Part shown: positions 42,752 to 51,287 of the stretch, one piece after another
Numbering within the stretch: position 1 is the stretch's first letter
Layout of the letters: the number at the start of each line of letters is the position of its first letter
Origin: Clostridia bacterium
GTDB lineage: Bacteria; Bacillota; Clostridia; Lachnospirales; Lachnospiraceae
NCBI GenBank assembly: GCA_910575245.1
Contig: CAJTEN010000030.1
Coordinates: 1-59,256, forward strand
Length of the DNA stretch: 59,256 nucleotides
Reading direction: 5' to 3'
The notes under the pieces: generated by a model
The model's database searches: none
What the model was told of the DNA's origin: nothing
What the model saw: the letters and a program-made list of their open reading frames with translations, nothing else
Made by a program: the position numbers and the translations under genes

Positions 42752-45016
42752 ATGAAGACAAATATAGTGACGTTTTGTAGCAAACAAAATTTGAATAATT
42801 TCTTGCGGAGACACCGCATAGCGCTGTTGCAATGCATCCCGGTGTTGGCCATCTTTCTGCTGGCAATTTACAGGCTGTCGGAGATCGGACAGCCCATTCT
42901 CTTTAATGACGAGATCGGATATTGGTCTAACAGTGCCTTCTTCATGGGGATGGACTGGACGTCGGTGACCGGCAGGATCTCTTATTATTCCTATGGATAC
43001 AGTCTGCTGCTCATACCAGTTCGTCTGCTGGCTGGGTTGTTTGGCTGGAGATGGGATACGATGTACCGGGCGGCAGTGGTAATGAATGCGGGGTTCTTGG
43101 TTATGAGTTATGTGCTGGCGTTGAAGCTGGCTAAGCGATATCTGACCGGAATGAATGATCTGGTGAGGACAATGGCCTGTTTTACTGTCTTTACCTATTC
43201 CTCTTATATCGTGTATGCACATATCACATGGACAGAATGTGCGCTGATGTTTTTCTTCTGGGTATTTCTTTATGTGATGATGCGTGCGGTGGATCGGCCG
43301 GGAATTGGGAATCATATCGCGTATGCTTTTGTTTCCTTCTATATTTATACGGTACACCAGCGGGCACTGGGCATCATAGTTACGGCAGTGCTTATGGTGG
43401 TATTGATACGGCTCATGGGAAGGAACCGGGTGCGGGATGTGGCGGCATTTCTTGGGACTATGTATCTGTACAGCCTGATTCATGCCATGGTCAAGGGGAA
43501 TCTGCAGCATGTGAATTATCTGGGCGAAGAGTCTGCCGGAATCGAACATGTTCTCGGGTATGCACTGACGAGGAATTCGCTGTTTCTTCTACTGGCAGGC
43601 ATCGTACTGATCATTCTGCTGTGGCTTATAGAAAAGAGAAAGACAAAAACCATACTTGTCTTTCTGTCAGCAGGAGTTTTGGCTTGTATCCTGTATATGC
43701 GGGTGAGAAGCGGCAGTGCCCTGACAGAGGAAGACATGAGTGTCGTGACAAACCGGCTGGGGACCAATGATTTTTCCGGTCAATGGGGCGTGCTGAAGAA
43801 TCTGTTCTCCGTAAACGGGCTGATCCGTCTCGGAATCAGCATGACAGGCAAATGGTATTATATGGCATCCGTGACGGGACTGGTAGTCTGCTGGGGGATA
43901 TATGGGTTGTTTGAGAATGCGTTTATCCTGCTCTGGGAGCCGGCCAGCCGGTTCATGACGGCATGCAGAGACAGGAAGCGGCGCAGTGCGGTGGAGACAG
44001 ATCCGGTCGGTGCAGCAGGTACATCCGAAGATACAACTGCCGTTGCCGGAACTGATCGAAACAAGGAGGATACGTCAACGATTACAGAAGAAGCATCCGG
44101 TGGGAAGAAGGTAATGAATTCTGTACAGGATGCCGATATAGCTACTAGAGATTTGCCTTCAGAGATCTGGAAAGACCGGATATGGTTTCTGGGTCTGATG
44201 CTGTCGTGGTTTGGCACTTTTATGATCAGTGCGATTTATAAAGAGGGACTCTATAAGAATGATGATCTTGTCAACGGCAGATATACGGAGTTTGTGCTGG
44301 GGTTTGTGTTTCTGTATGGATTGTACCGCCTGCTGAATGACAAAAAATGGGTACGTAAATTTATAATTTTTATGATATTATACCTATTGGGCGGCAGGCT
44401 GTGTCAGTACGCCTGGGACGAACTGCAACGGAAAGAATTCGAACTTGCCCACTGTGTCATGTTCGGTAGGGTGGTTTGGAATTATGAGGTGCCCTACGGC
44501 AAGGTGAAACGTCTGCAAGACTATATTTTGCCGTTGATCGCATATTTTATGATCCTGCTGAAGCCTCTGCGGGAGCGTTTCCCGAAGGCAGCGGCGGTGA
44601 GAACTGTGCTTGCGCTGATGGTTCCGGTTATTGCGTGGTCTTACCTTGGCAGGACGATCGTAGATGCCTATGTGGTGGTCAGGAATGAAAAACAGGCAGA
44701 ACCTTTCGTACAGATCTCGGACTGGATCCGTATACTGGAGAACGGGGAAAGTGTCTACTATATATGCGATTCAGCCAATGACAGGAATCCGGGTGCGCTG
44801 CAGTTCATGCTGTCTGATATGCCAGTTACGGTGACGAGTATGGAGGAAGTCTCTTTTGAGGAGGATGCCTTCTATGTCATGAAGTATTATTTCTGGGATG
44901 CAGAAGGTTCTGTTGTGCCGGAAAAATGCGAGACAATGATACGGCTTGGAGGGTATGTGCTGGCGATCAATAAGAATCTGGATCTGGCCAGACGGTGGGA
45001 ACCCTTTACGAAATAA
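42752..45016 (+). CDS. Polytopic membrane glycosyltransferase candidate (GT-C-like)
   Basis: A 754-residue membrane protein with roughly a dozen spans. After the first span comes the acidic loop FNDEIGYWSNSAFFMG (D53, E54), the position and pattern of the catalytic Asp/Glu in GT-C transferases. A hydrophilic linker at about 400-475, rich in Thr, Glu and Lys, is probably cytoplasmic and divides the span bundle. The C-terminal domain (from about 640) is soluble. It is followed 32 bases later by a GT2 polyprenyl-phosphate sugar synthase-like gene, as in the pair at 16612-19718. The start is uncertain: a TTG at 42731 would add seven residues. Confidence 0.6.
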   Translation: MKTNIVTFCSKQNLNNFLRRHRIALLQCIPVLAIFLLAIYRLSEIGQPILFNDEIGYWSNSAFFMGMDWTSVTGRISYYSYGYSLLLIPVRLLAGLFGWRWDTMYRAAVVMNAGFLVMSYVLALKLAKRYLTGMNDLVRTMACFTVFTYSSYIVYAHITWTECALMFFFWVFLYVMMRAVDRPGIGNHIAYAFVSFYIYTVHQRALGIIVTAVLMVVLIRLMGRNRVRDVAAFLGTMYLYSLIHAMVKGNLQHVNYLGEESAGIEHVLGYALTRNSLFLLLAGIVLIILLWLIEKRKTKTILVFLSAGVLACILYMRVRSGSALTEEDMSVVTNRLGTNDFSGQWGVLKNLFSVNGLIRLGISMTGKWYYMASVTGLVVCWGIYGLFENAFILLWEPASRFMTACRDRKRRSAVETDPVGAAGTSEDTTAVAGTDRNKEDTSTITEEASGGKKVMNSVQDADIATRDLPSEIWKDRIWFLGLMLSWFGTFMISAIYKEGLYKNDDLVNGRYTEFVLGFVFLYGLYRLLNDKKWVRKFIIFMILYLLGGRLCQYAWDELQRKEFELAHCVMFGRVVWNYEVPYGKVKRLQDYILPLIAYFMILLKPLRERFPKAAAVRTVLALMVPVIAWSYLGRTIVDAYVVVRNEKQAEPFVQISDWIRILENGESVYYICDSANDRNPGALQFMLSDMPVTVTSMEEVSFEEDAFYVMKYYFWDAEGSVVPEKCETMIRLGGYVLAINKNLDLARRWEPFTK

Positions 45017-45048
45017 GAAAATGAAACGGTAGGAGCAGGAGGCATCCG

Positions 45049-46080
45049 ATGAAACTGATCATTCAGATACCGTGCTATAACGAAGCGGAGACACTGGAGA
45101 TCGCACTCAACGAACTGCCGAAACGGATTGAGGGCGTGGATGAGATAGAATATCTGGTCATCAATGACGGCAGCAGCGATGACACGGAGCAGGTAGCGCT
45201 AAACTGGGGCGTCAACTATATCGTACATTTTAAACGGAATCTGGGGCTGGCCAAGGGATTCCTGGCCGGGATAGACTTAGCGCTCCGCCATGGGGCGGAT
45301 ATTATCGTCAATACGGACGCAGACAACCAGTACTGCGGGGCGGATATCGAGAAACTGATCCGGCCGATCTTAAGAAGAGAGGCCGACATTGTGATCGGAG
45401 AGAGACCCATCGATGAGATAACGGAATTTTCCTTTGTCAAGAAGAAGCTGCAGCGCTTTGGAAGTTATGTGGTGCGGCTGGCATCCAGGACGGATATACC
45501 GGATGCGCCCAGCGGATTCCGCGCATACAGCAGGAAAGCGGCGATGCGCGTTAACGTACATAACGAATATACCTATACTTTGGAGACAATCGTGCAGGCG
45601 GGCAGGAATAAGATGGCGATCACATCTGTTCCGATCAACACAAATCCGGAACTGCGCAAGTCCAGACTGATGCATTCTATTTTTGACTATGTCAAGAAAT
45701 CAATGTTGACGATCCTGAGGGCAGTACTGATGTACAAACCTCTTAAAATATTTTTTCTTCTCGGGAGTACCGCCATGCTGGCGGGTATTGCTATCGGGAT
45801 CAGGTTCCTGTTTTACTTCTTTCGGGGAAGCGGAACCGGACATATCCAGTCCCTGATTCTTGCCACGATGATGATCATCATAGGAAGTCAGACGATCGTG
45901 ACCGGACTGCAGGCGGATATCATATCAGCAAACCGTAAACTGCTTGAGGACATACAGTATCGGGTAAAGAAGCTGGAACTGGGTTTACTGGATCCGGACG
46001 GCAGACCGGTAAAAAAAGGAGGGGGTGAAGAGGGGAGTTTGAATGGACAAAGCAGTGTCATAGATGGCACGGAGGTATAA
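45049..46080 (+). CDS. GT2 glycosyltransferase of the polyprenyl-phosphate sugar synthase type
   Basis: A 343-residue protein. Residues 1-225 are a GT2 domain (IIQIPCYNEAETLEIAL, YLVINDGSSDDT, the DxD segment IVNTDADNQYCG, and APSGFRAYSRKAA). Two membrane spans follow at about 240-290 (IFFLLGSTAMLAGIAIGI, SLILATMMIIIGSQTIV), and a coiled basic tail ends in a Gly/Glu-rich stretch. This resembles DPM1/ArnC-like enzymes that place a sugar on undecaprenyl phosphate. GGAGCAGGAGG precedes the start. It probably feeds the GT-C-like protein encoded just upstream. Confidence 0.88.
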   Translation: MKLIIQIPCYNEAETLEIALNELPKRIEGVDEIEYLVINDGSSDDTEQVALNWGVNYIVHFKRNLGLAKGFLAGIDLALRHGADIIVNTDADNQYCGADIEKLIRPILRREADIVIGERPIDEITEFSFVKKKLQRFGSYVVRLASRTDIPDAPSGFRAYSRKAAMRVNVHNEYTYTLETIVQAGRNKMAITSVPINTNPELRKSRLMHSIFDYVKKSMLTILRAVLMYKPLKIFFLLGSTAMLAGIAIGIRFLFYFFRGSGTGHIQSLILATMMIIIGSQTIVTGLQADIISANRKLLEDIQYRVKKLELGLLDPDGRPVKKGGGEEGSLNGQSSVIDGTEV

Positions 46081-46203
46081 GATCTGGCGCAGGCGGGCGC
46101 ATGGCAGGTTGGTGATTTTGTATCTTGTTCTTGAGATTTTGGTGGAGTGACAAGGTGAAAATCATCATATTACACAAAATTGTTTTTTTTGGATAGACAT
46201 CAC

Positions 46204-46232
46204 TTGCTAATTTTGAGAAAGTATCTTATACT
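46204..46232 (+). promoter_or_regulatory. Promoter of the Ig-like surface protein gene
   Basis: TTGCTA (46204-46209), a 17-base spacer and TATACT (46227-46232), 43 bases before the start codon. Confidence 0.5.
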
Positions 46233-46274
46233 TAATACTAGCGTTAATAAATCTAAATGGAGGAGAGAAATACA

Positions 46275-48791
46275 ATGAGAAAGAAATGTATAGCGATTGC
46301 TAAAAAAGCAATGGTGTGGGCATTGGCAGCATCCATGCTGGTTGCCACTCCGTTGACGGCATCTGCGGCAGGTCTTCGTGATGTGTATAAGGTCGAGGAC
46401 GGCTGGGGTGAAACTGTCGGTGAGCCTGACGAAAAAGACACACGCACGGGTACTGTGTCTGCGACAGGTAGTAACACAGGAGTATTGAATAATGAGTCGA
46501 AAATTTTAGGCATTTCCCTTAATAAGACAAATATTAAGATGGAGATGGATGGGAGTTATGATCCGGCCAAAACAGTAACAGAGAAATTGGAAGTTAGCTT
46601 GATTTTTGCATCTGGTGTGAAAAAAGAAGACCAAGCAAAGATAACTGAACAATTAAAGAGCAGTTTTAGATGGGAAACGAGCGATAGAGATATAGTTACA
46701 GTCACTGCTAAGGAAAATGGTCAGGTAAAGGATAACCCGAATACTAATGTTGTGGCTTTAAATGCTAAAGCTGGCGGATCTGCGACAGTCACTGTATCAT
46801 TGGATCGAGACTATTTGGGTGAAGATATTCACTTTAAGGCAGCGGCCAATGTGTCTATTAAGCAGTATGCAGATTTAGTAGAACCTAATCCTGCAGAATC
46901 GACGCAGTTTATCGGTCATACGTTAAAGATTAAGGATGCTTTTATTGTGACACCTGATACTGCAAATGAAGCAATTGTGTATGATATTGAGGAGCAGAAT
47001 CCTGCTGGTGTTGCTACATTGAAGAATGGTGTTCTTACGTTTAAAAAGGCAGGTTCTGTTAAAGTTTTTGCAGTTACCGAGAAAGGCGATAAGACGCCAG
47101 CAACGATCACTGTCAGTGAAGGTAATCCGGCCAAGTCGATTGCGTTCAGAAAAAGAGGTGAGACTGATACCAAGAAGAAAGATGATTTGAACGCTAATAA
47201 AGAAGATAAATATGAACTTGAAGCTGTATTGACTCCGAAGTATCCAGAGGATGAAACGCATGGGGCTTGTAATGATACGGTTGTTTCTTGGACAGCGAAG
47301 AAAGCTGGTATCGTAGATGTAGAGAAAGTAGATGGTACCCATGCTACGTTGACACCTGTGAAAGCAGGTTCTACACAGATTACCGCTGTGACAACGAATG
47401 GTAAGAAGGGGACGTTTACCATTAATGTCAAGGCTACTTTGACGGGTCTTCAGATCGTAACAAAAAATACGACGTTGTGGTCGGGACAGACATTACAGCT
47501 GGAAGTAAATAAGCAGTATGGTAATGCGAAGGATAATATTGGCAATGATAAGTTAAAATGGTATATTGTCAATAAGAACGATGTTAAGAAATTTGCAAAG
47601 ATTAATGCTACAACAGGTTTATTAACAATTCAGCCTACAGTTGATGAGACCAAGATAATTGAAGTTGCAGTGCAGAGTGCTAAGAAGATAGACGGTGGCT
47701 ATGTTCAGAGTAAAGAGCCGGAATCTATACAGATTGGAATGAAGCAGGCTAATGTAGCTAAGATTGTGGTTTTTGAAAACAACGAGAGTGATCCTTTAGC
47801 AAATGCTGGTTATCCTGGAAAAGCTGTTAAAAAAACTGTTAAGATTGCGGCTGGAAAGAATAAAACATATAATGTAGTAGCCTATGATGAGAACAATAAG
47901 ACAACCGTGGATGGAACAGAGGATGGCACTCCGTTAGCAGCCACATTAAATTGGACTTCTGCTAAGACCAAGATTGCTACTGTTTCCAGAGTTGGTGCTT
48001 CGGCTGGTAAAGTAACTACTGATAAAGATGGTAAAGGTAAATCCACAATTACGGTTAGTGGTGCAACTAAGAAAGGTAATACTTATAAGGCATTAAAGGC
48101 AACCTTTACAGTAGATGTTACAAGACCTACATCAACAATCACATTAACTACAAAGACAAATGCTATTAAAGCTGCTTCAGATGTGAGTAAGCGGAAAGCA
48201 CAGAGTGTAAGCTTTAGTGCAAAATTAGATGCAAAAACAACAAGCAAGACCAGTGCTATAGAGTGGAATGTTGAGCAGAAGGATGCTAATGGCAATTCGA
48301 AGTCGTGTGTGGCTACTATCAAGAAGGGTAAAGTATCAATCCCGAAGAAGTCTGATGGATATGCTCCTGGCGATCAGTTTGTTGTAACAGCAACTCTGAA
48401 GGATGCTGATGATAAGAGCAGTGTTACTGCAACAGCAACTGTAAATGTGGTATCAGAAAGTTATGCGGTAGTGATTCAGGATGAAAATCTTGCAACACCG
48501 GCACCCTTTAATAAGAATAAGACTGTGCTTTCGATAGGAGATAGTCAGCTTATTGGTGTTATGGTTGATATAGGAGCAAAGAATAGTCCTAATTTACAAA
48601 AACCTAATTACAAAGATTTAGAGAAAGGTAAAGTAGCGGCAGATGTTGCTCTTTCGGTAAATAAAGCAGGTATTGTTCAGATTAAGGATAATAACAATGG
48701 AACATATAGTGTTTACCGGATTAAGAAGGGGGCTGTTAAGATTACAGCTACAACATCTGATGGAAAGAAGACAACTTTAACAGTTAACTAA
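46275..48791 (+). CDS. Secreted protein built of bacterial Ig-like domains
   Basis: An 838-residue exported protein. The signal peptide (about 1-32) ends VATPLTASAAG. The mature part is a series of about six Ig-like (Big_2-type) domains, recognisable by repeats of WxxxxxxxxxV or I, then G-x-(S/T)-T-(I/V)-T-x-T-T near each end: for example VKAGSTQITAVTTNGKKGTF, GKGKSTITVSGATKKG and KKGAVKITATTSDGKKTTL. There is no LPXTG motif, SLH domain or C-terminal anchor, so it is probably released or held by other means. Codons favour A and T more than the neighbours do, hinting at separate origin or low selection. It has its own promoter and terminator. Adhesion or surface-layer use is plausible but unproven. 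Confidence 0.78.
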   Translation: MRKKCIAIAKKAMVWALAASMLVATPLTASAAGLRDVYKVEDGWGETVGEPDEKDTRTGTVSATGSNTGVLNNESKILGISLNKTNIKMEMDGSYDPAKTVTEKLEVSLIFASGVKKEDQAKITEQLKSSFRWETSDRDIVTVTAKENGQVKDNPNTNVVALNAKAGGSATVTVSLDRDYLGEDIHFKAAANVSIKQYADLVEPNPAESTQFIGHTLKIKDAFIVTPDTANEAIVYDIEEQNPAGVATLKNGVLTFKKAGSVKVFAVTEKGDKTPATITVSEGNPAKSIAFRKRGETDTKKKDDLNANKEDKYELEAVLTPKYPEDETHGACNDTVVSWTAKKAGIVDVEKVDGTHATLTPVKAGSTQITAVTTNGKKGTFTINVKATLTGLQIVTKNTTLWSGQTLQLEVNKQYGNAKDNIGNDKLKWYIVNKNDVKKFAKINATTGLLTIQPTVDETKIIEVAVQSAKKIDGGYVQSKEPESIQIGMKQANVAKIVVFENNESDPLANAGYPGKAVKKTVKIAAGKNKTYNVVAYDENNKTTVDGTEDGTPLAATLNWTSAKTKIATVSRVGASAGKVTTDKDGKGKSTITVSGATKKGNTYKALKATFTVDVTRPTSTITLTTKTNAIKAASDVSKRKAQSVSFSAKLDAKTTSKTSAIEWNVEQKDANGNSKSCVATIKKGKVSIPKKSDGYAPGDQFVVTATLKDADDKSSVTATATVNVVSESYAVVIQDENLATPAPFNKNKTVLSIGDSQLIGVMVDIGAKNSPNLQKPNYKDLEKGKVAADVALSVNKAGIVQIKDNNNGTYSVYRIKKGAVKITATTSDGKKTTLTVN

Positions 48792-48877
48792 TGATCTAAT
48801 TTGAGAATGAGTTTTCGGATAGTTGTTGGATTTATTGTAGAAGTTTAGTTCAGTAAAGATTATATTAATGCGATGTT

Positions 48878-48907
48878 GAAACCCTTTGGTTATGGCCAGA
48901 GGGTTTC
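48878..48907 (+). terminator. Terminator of the surface protein gene
   Basis: GAAACCCTTTGG (48878-48889) pairs with CCAGAGGGTTTC (48896-48907) around TTATGG, with one mismatch, followed by TCATTGC. Confidence 0.7.
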
Positions 48908-49098
48908 TCATTGCTTTCATACATTTTTAGGAGCATTTTAATATGAAATGGTAAGCTGTGATTACATTTATGAAAAACTGGTGTAATTCTGTATTATTGT
49001 GTAAACGGTAAATAGTGGGTACCTATACAAAGCTGGAGCAAACCTGTATGATGGCAACAGATTTGTGCTTTCCAATGCAAAAACCACGCAAGATGGAT

Positions 49099-49134
49099 AA
49101 TGTCGCTTATCTTAATATGAGAATAAGCGACATT
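49099..49134. repeat. Perfect 12-bp inverted repeat in a gene-free stretch
   Basis: AATGTCGCTTAT (49099-49110) pairs with ATAAGCGACATT (49123-49134). It lies in the 423-base gap between the surface protein gene and the decayed IS21 transposase gene. No T tract follows. It may be a remnant end structure of a mobile element. Nothing else is visible in the gap. Confidence 0.5.
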
Positions 49135-49214
49135 GAACAAAATCGCTGCGCGATGACCTGCCAAGGTTACATATAGCGATTATTTATTCATTAAAAAGCA
49201 GGAGTAAATGCGAC

Positions 49215-49663
49215 CTAATTAAGGTATTGTTCATTCGACACAAGCCAACAAACATTATACATGTCCTGCGGCAGTTTTACCCCGCATACCTGGAGAAATA
49301 TACCCGGATTCCAGGCAGGCAAAGGCGGCAAATCATATCCTGAACTGCAAGACAGAGGCATACGGGGTGAATGTTTCCAGATGCGGCCAGTGCGGTCATA
49401 TCCAGATACATAACAATTCCTGCCGTGGCAGATGCGGGTAATGGACAATTCCTTTGTCAGCTGGATATCTATGTATTCCCGGTATTCATCCAGCATAGAG
49501 GGCATACTGCTTTCGTCTGCTCCGGTGCAGTGGCAGCGCCATCTTCTTTCAGCACCTTTCTGACCCTCTTACGGTCAATGTCGAGCATCCGCCCGATCTG
49601 CGTTTTGTTATACCCTTTTTGGTATAGTGTTTTGATAGTAGTCTTCATGTCTACCTCCAGCAT
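49215..49663 (-). pseudogene. Decayed IS21-family transposase (istA) fragment
   Basis: On the minus strand the first frame (49663-49469) reads LEVDMKTTIKTLYQKGYNKT, then QIGRMLDIDRKRVRKVLKED, the N-terminal helix-turn-helix of IstA. A second frame (49505-49215) resumes with SMLDEYREYIDIQLTKELS, the next expected segment, and then drifts into unrelated sequence. So at least one frameshift and further decay are present, and the catalytic DDE domain and istB are missing. It marks an old insertion at the left edge of the AT-rich operon. Confidence 0.75.
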
Positions 49664-49826
49664 AATAATTTTTTCCGCCTTATTAATCTATTGGGGTTCC
49701 ATGGTTTCTTAGAGGTATGAAATTATTACTCACAAGTATAAAAACAAACGTAATTTATTGTAGACACAAATCGAAAAAAGTAGTATGATTTAATTACGTT
49801 AGGGCGCTTAATCATATGATGGATAT

Positions 49827-49874
49827 ACAAGACTCGCAGTTTCTGTACAATAGAGGCAAAACTGCGAGTCTTGT
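49827..49874. repeat. Perfect 16-bp inverted repeat upstream of the AT-rich operon
   Basis: ACAAGACTCGCAGTTT (49827-49842) and AAACTGCGAGTCTTGT (49859-49874) are exact inverted copies with a 16-base loop. It lies 152 bases before the membrane protein gene, in a 363-base gap with no other gene. It could be a cis-acting RNA hairpin, an operator or a mobile-element relic. Confidence 0.6.
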
Positions 49875-50026
49875 AGGATGTTTATATTTTGGCATCCAGA
49901 TGAAAATTATGGCAAAGTGTACGCGTATATCTACTATAGTGTAAAGAAAGCTTCCAGAATAAGGGAAGAATTATACATCGGTTATTTTAAGGGCATATAA
50001 CAGAATACAAGAGGTCAGATATACAA

Positions 50027-51271
50027 ATGAAAAAGAAAGTCAGAAAAAAGATTGATTATATTATTGTAATATTGTTTTTATTATGTATCCTTGTATTATT
50101 GATTGATTTCACATATGCTGGGCGAATTAATTGTAACTTTTTCTTAGATAAAACTTTTTGGTTGGGAAATCTATTAAGTTCGATTGGTTTTCAAAGGTGT
50201 ATTGCTATGACCTTCCTACAAAGCGGAGCGGGAATGGCATTAACTTTGATGACAATTGTGTTGAATATGGGGAATAACCTTTTTATTCATTCTGAACGTA
50301 AAGTGTTTGGATTAAGTTTGGGAGATTTAAGATCAGATCAATCTTGGATTTACAGATTATTTCTTAAATTGAGCATTATATTTCCCCTGCTGATTATTGT
50401 TACAATAAATTTGGAATTGTGTGGGACAAGTTATCTTTTGCTATTTTGTTGCTATCTTGCGGTATTCTGCAACTATTATAGATTAGCGATGAGTTATGAC
50501 AAGAAAGTGCAGAGAGACATGGTCGTTTCTCAGCTATTAGAATTAGTTGAAGACGGGAAGGATTGTATCGAGAGCAACATGATTGATTATGATCTGTTAC
50601 TGGAAGCTGTTCGAAAAGGAATTAGGGAAGACGAGGGATGGAATAATGCATGGCTGTTTTTTGGGGAATTTTTAAAGAGAGCCATGAAATATGATTGTGA
50701 TAAATGCTTTATGCTTTCATGCCATTTTTTTGAAGTCATATTCAATGTTTATGAGGAAGAATATGTACAGCAGGAATTAATGTACATAATGAAATATATC
50801 AGTGGAATGGAAGGTCATGGAGAGAATGAGGAAAGAGAATATACGGTCTTGTGGGCATTATTATGCAGTACTGCATTACATTGGGATCTATCGGTAATGC
50901 AGCATTTTCTGGAATGGTTTATAGATATTTCAGAACGATCCAGCCAGCGTATTTTGACATATTTAAATCAGTTAAATAGATATGAGATTCAGAAGCAATC
51001 AGCCATTGTTATGGTCATGCTTGAATATTGGGTGAATATAGAAGATGATGCTGTTAATATTGAACCTGAATACATAGCTAAAATCAATGGATATGGAGAG
51101 GGCTTTTTTATCGGTAGTAATGAAGAATTCTTGAGACGATTGGATTATTTGTACCAGAAGAAGAATGAGAATAAGGAAAAGATAAATTATAATGCTGCCC
51201 AGGTGTTATATAAGGACATTAAGTTTCAAGTGAATAATACAGTGATAAGAACAAAATTAATATATAATTAA
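50027..51271 (+). CDS. Multi-pass membrane protein, unknown, first gene of a two-gene operon
   Basis: A 414-residue protein. About four hydrophobic segments occupy the N-terminal 155 residues (IDYIIVILFLLCILVLLIDF; AGMALTLMTIVLNMG; LSIIFPLLIIVTINLEL; YLLLFCCYLAVFC). The remaining 260 residues are a predicted cytoplasmic, mainly helical domain rich in Glu, Tyr and Trp (GWNNAWLFFGEFLKRAMKYD). No family is recognised. It is preceded by a modest ribosome site (AGAGGT). The next gene starts 16 bases after its stop, in the same AT-rich style, so the two form an operon and probably one system. The membrane part could anchor or sense for its partner. Confidence 0.65.
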   Translation: MKKKVRKKIDYIIVILFLLCILVLLIDFTYAGRINCNFFLDKTFWLGNLLSSIGFQRCIAMTFLQSGAGMALTLMTIVLNMGNNLFIHSERKVFGLSLGDLRSDQSWIYRLFLKLSIIFPLLIIVTINLELCGTSYLLLFCCYLAVFCNYYRLAMSYDKKVQRDMVVSQLLELVEDGKDCIESNMIDYDLLLEAVRKGIREDEGWNNAWLFFGEFLKRAMKYDCDKCFMLSCHFFEVIFNVYEEEYVQQELMYIMKYISGMEGHGENEEREYTVLWALLCSTALHWDLSVMQHFLEWFIDISERSSQRILTYLNQLNRYEIQKQSAIVMVMLEYWVNIEDDAVNIEPEYIAKINGYGEGFFIGSNEEFLRRLDYLYQKKNENKEKINYNAAQVLYKDIKFQVNNTVIRTKLIYN

Positions 51272-51287
51272 TGAGAGGTTAGATGAA

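Noticed and set aside
46275..48791. Surface protein as a sortase-anchored adhesin
   Set aside because: There is no LPXTG-like motif, hydrophobic span or basic tail at the C-terminus, which ends directly in an Ig-like strand.
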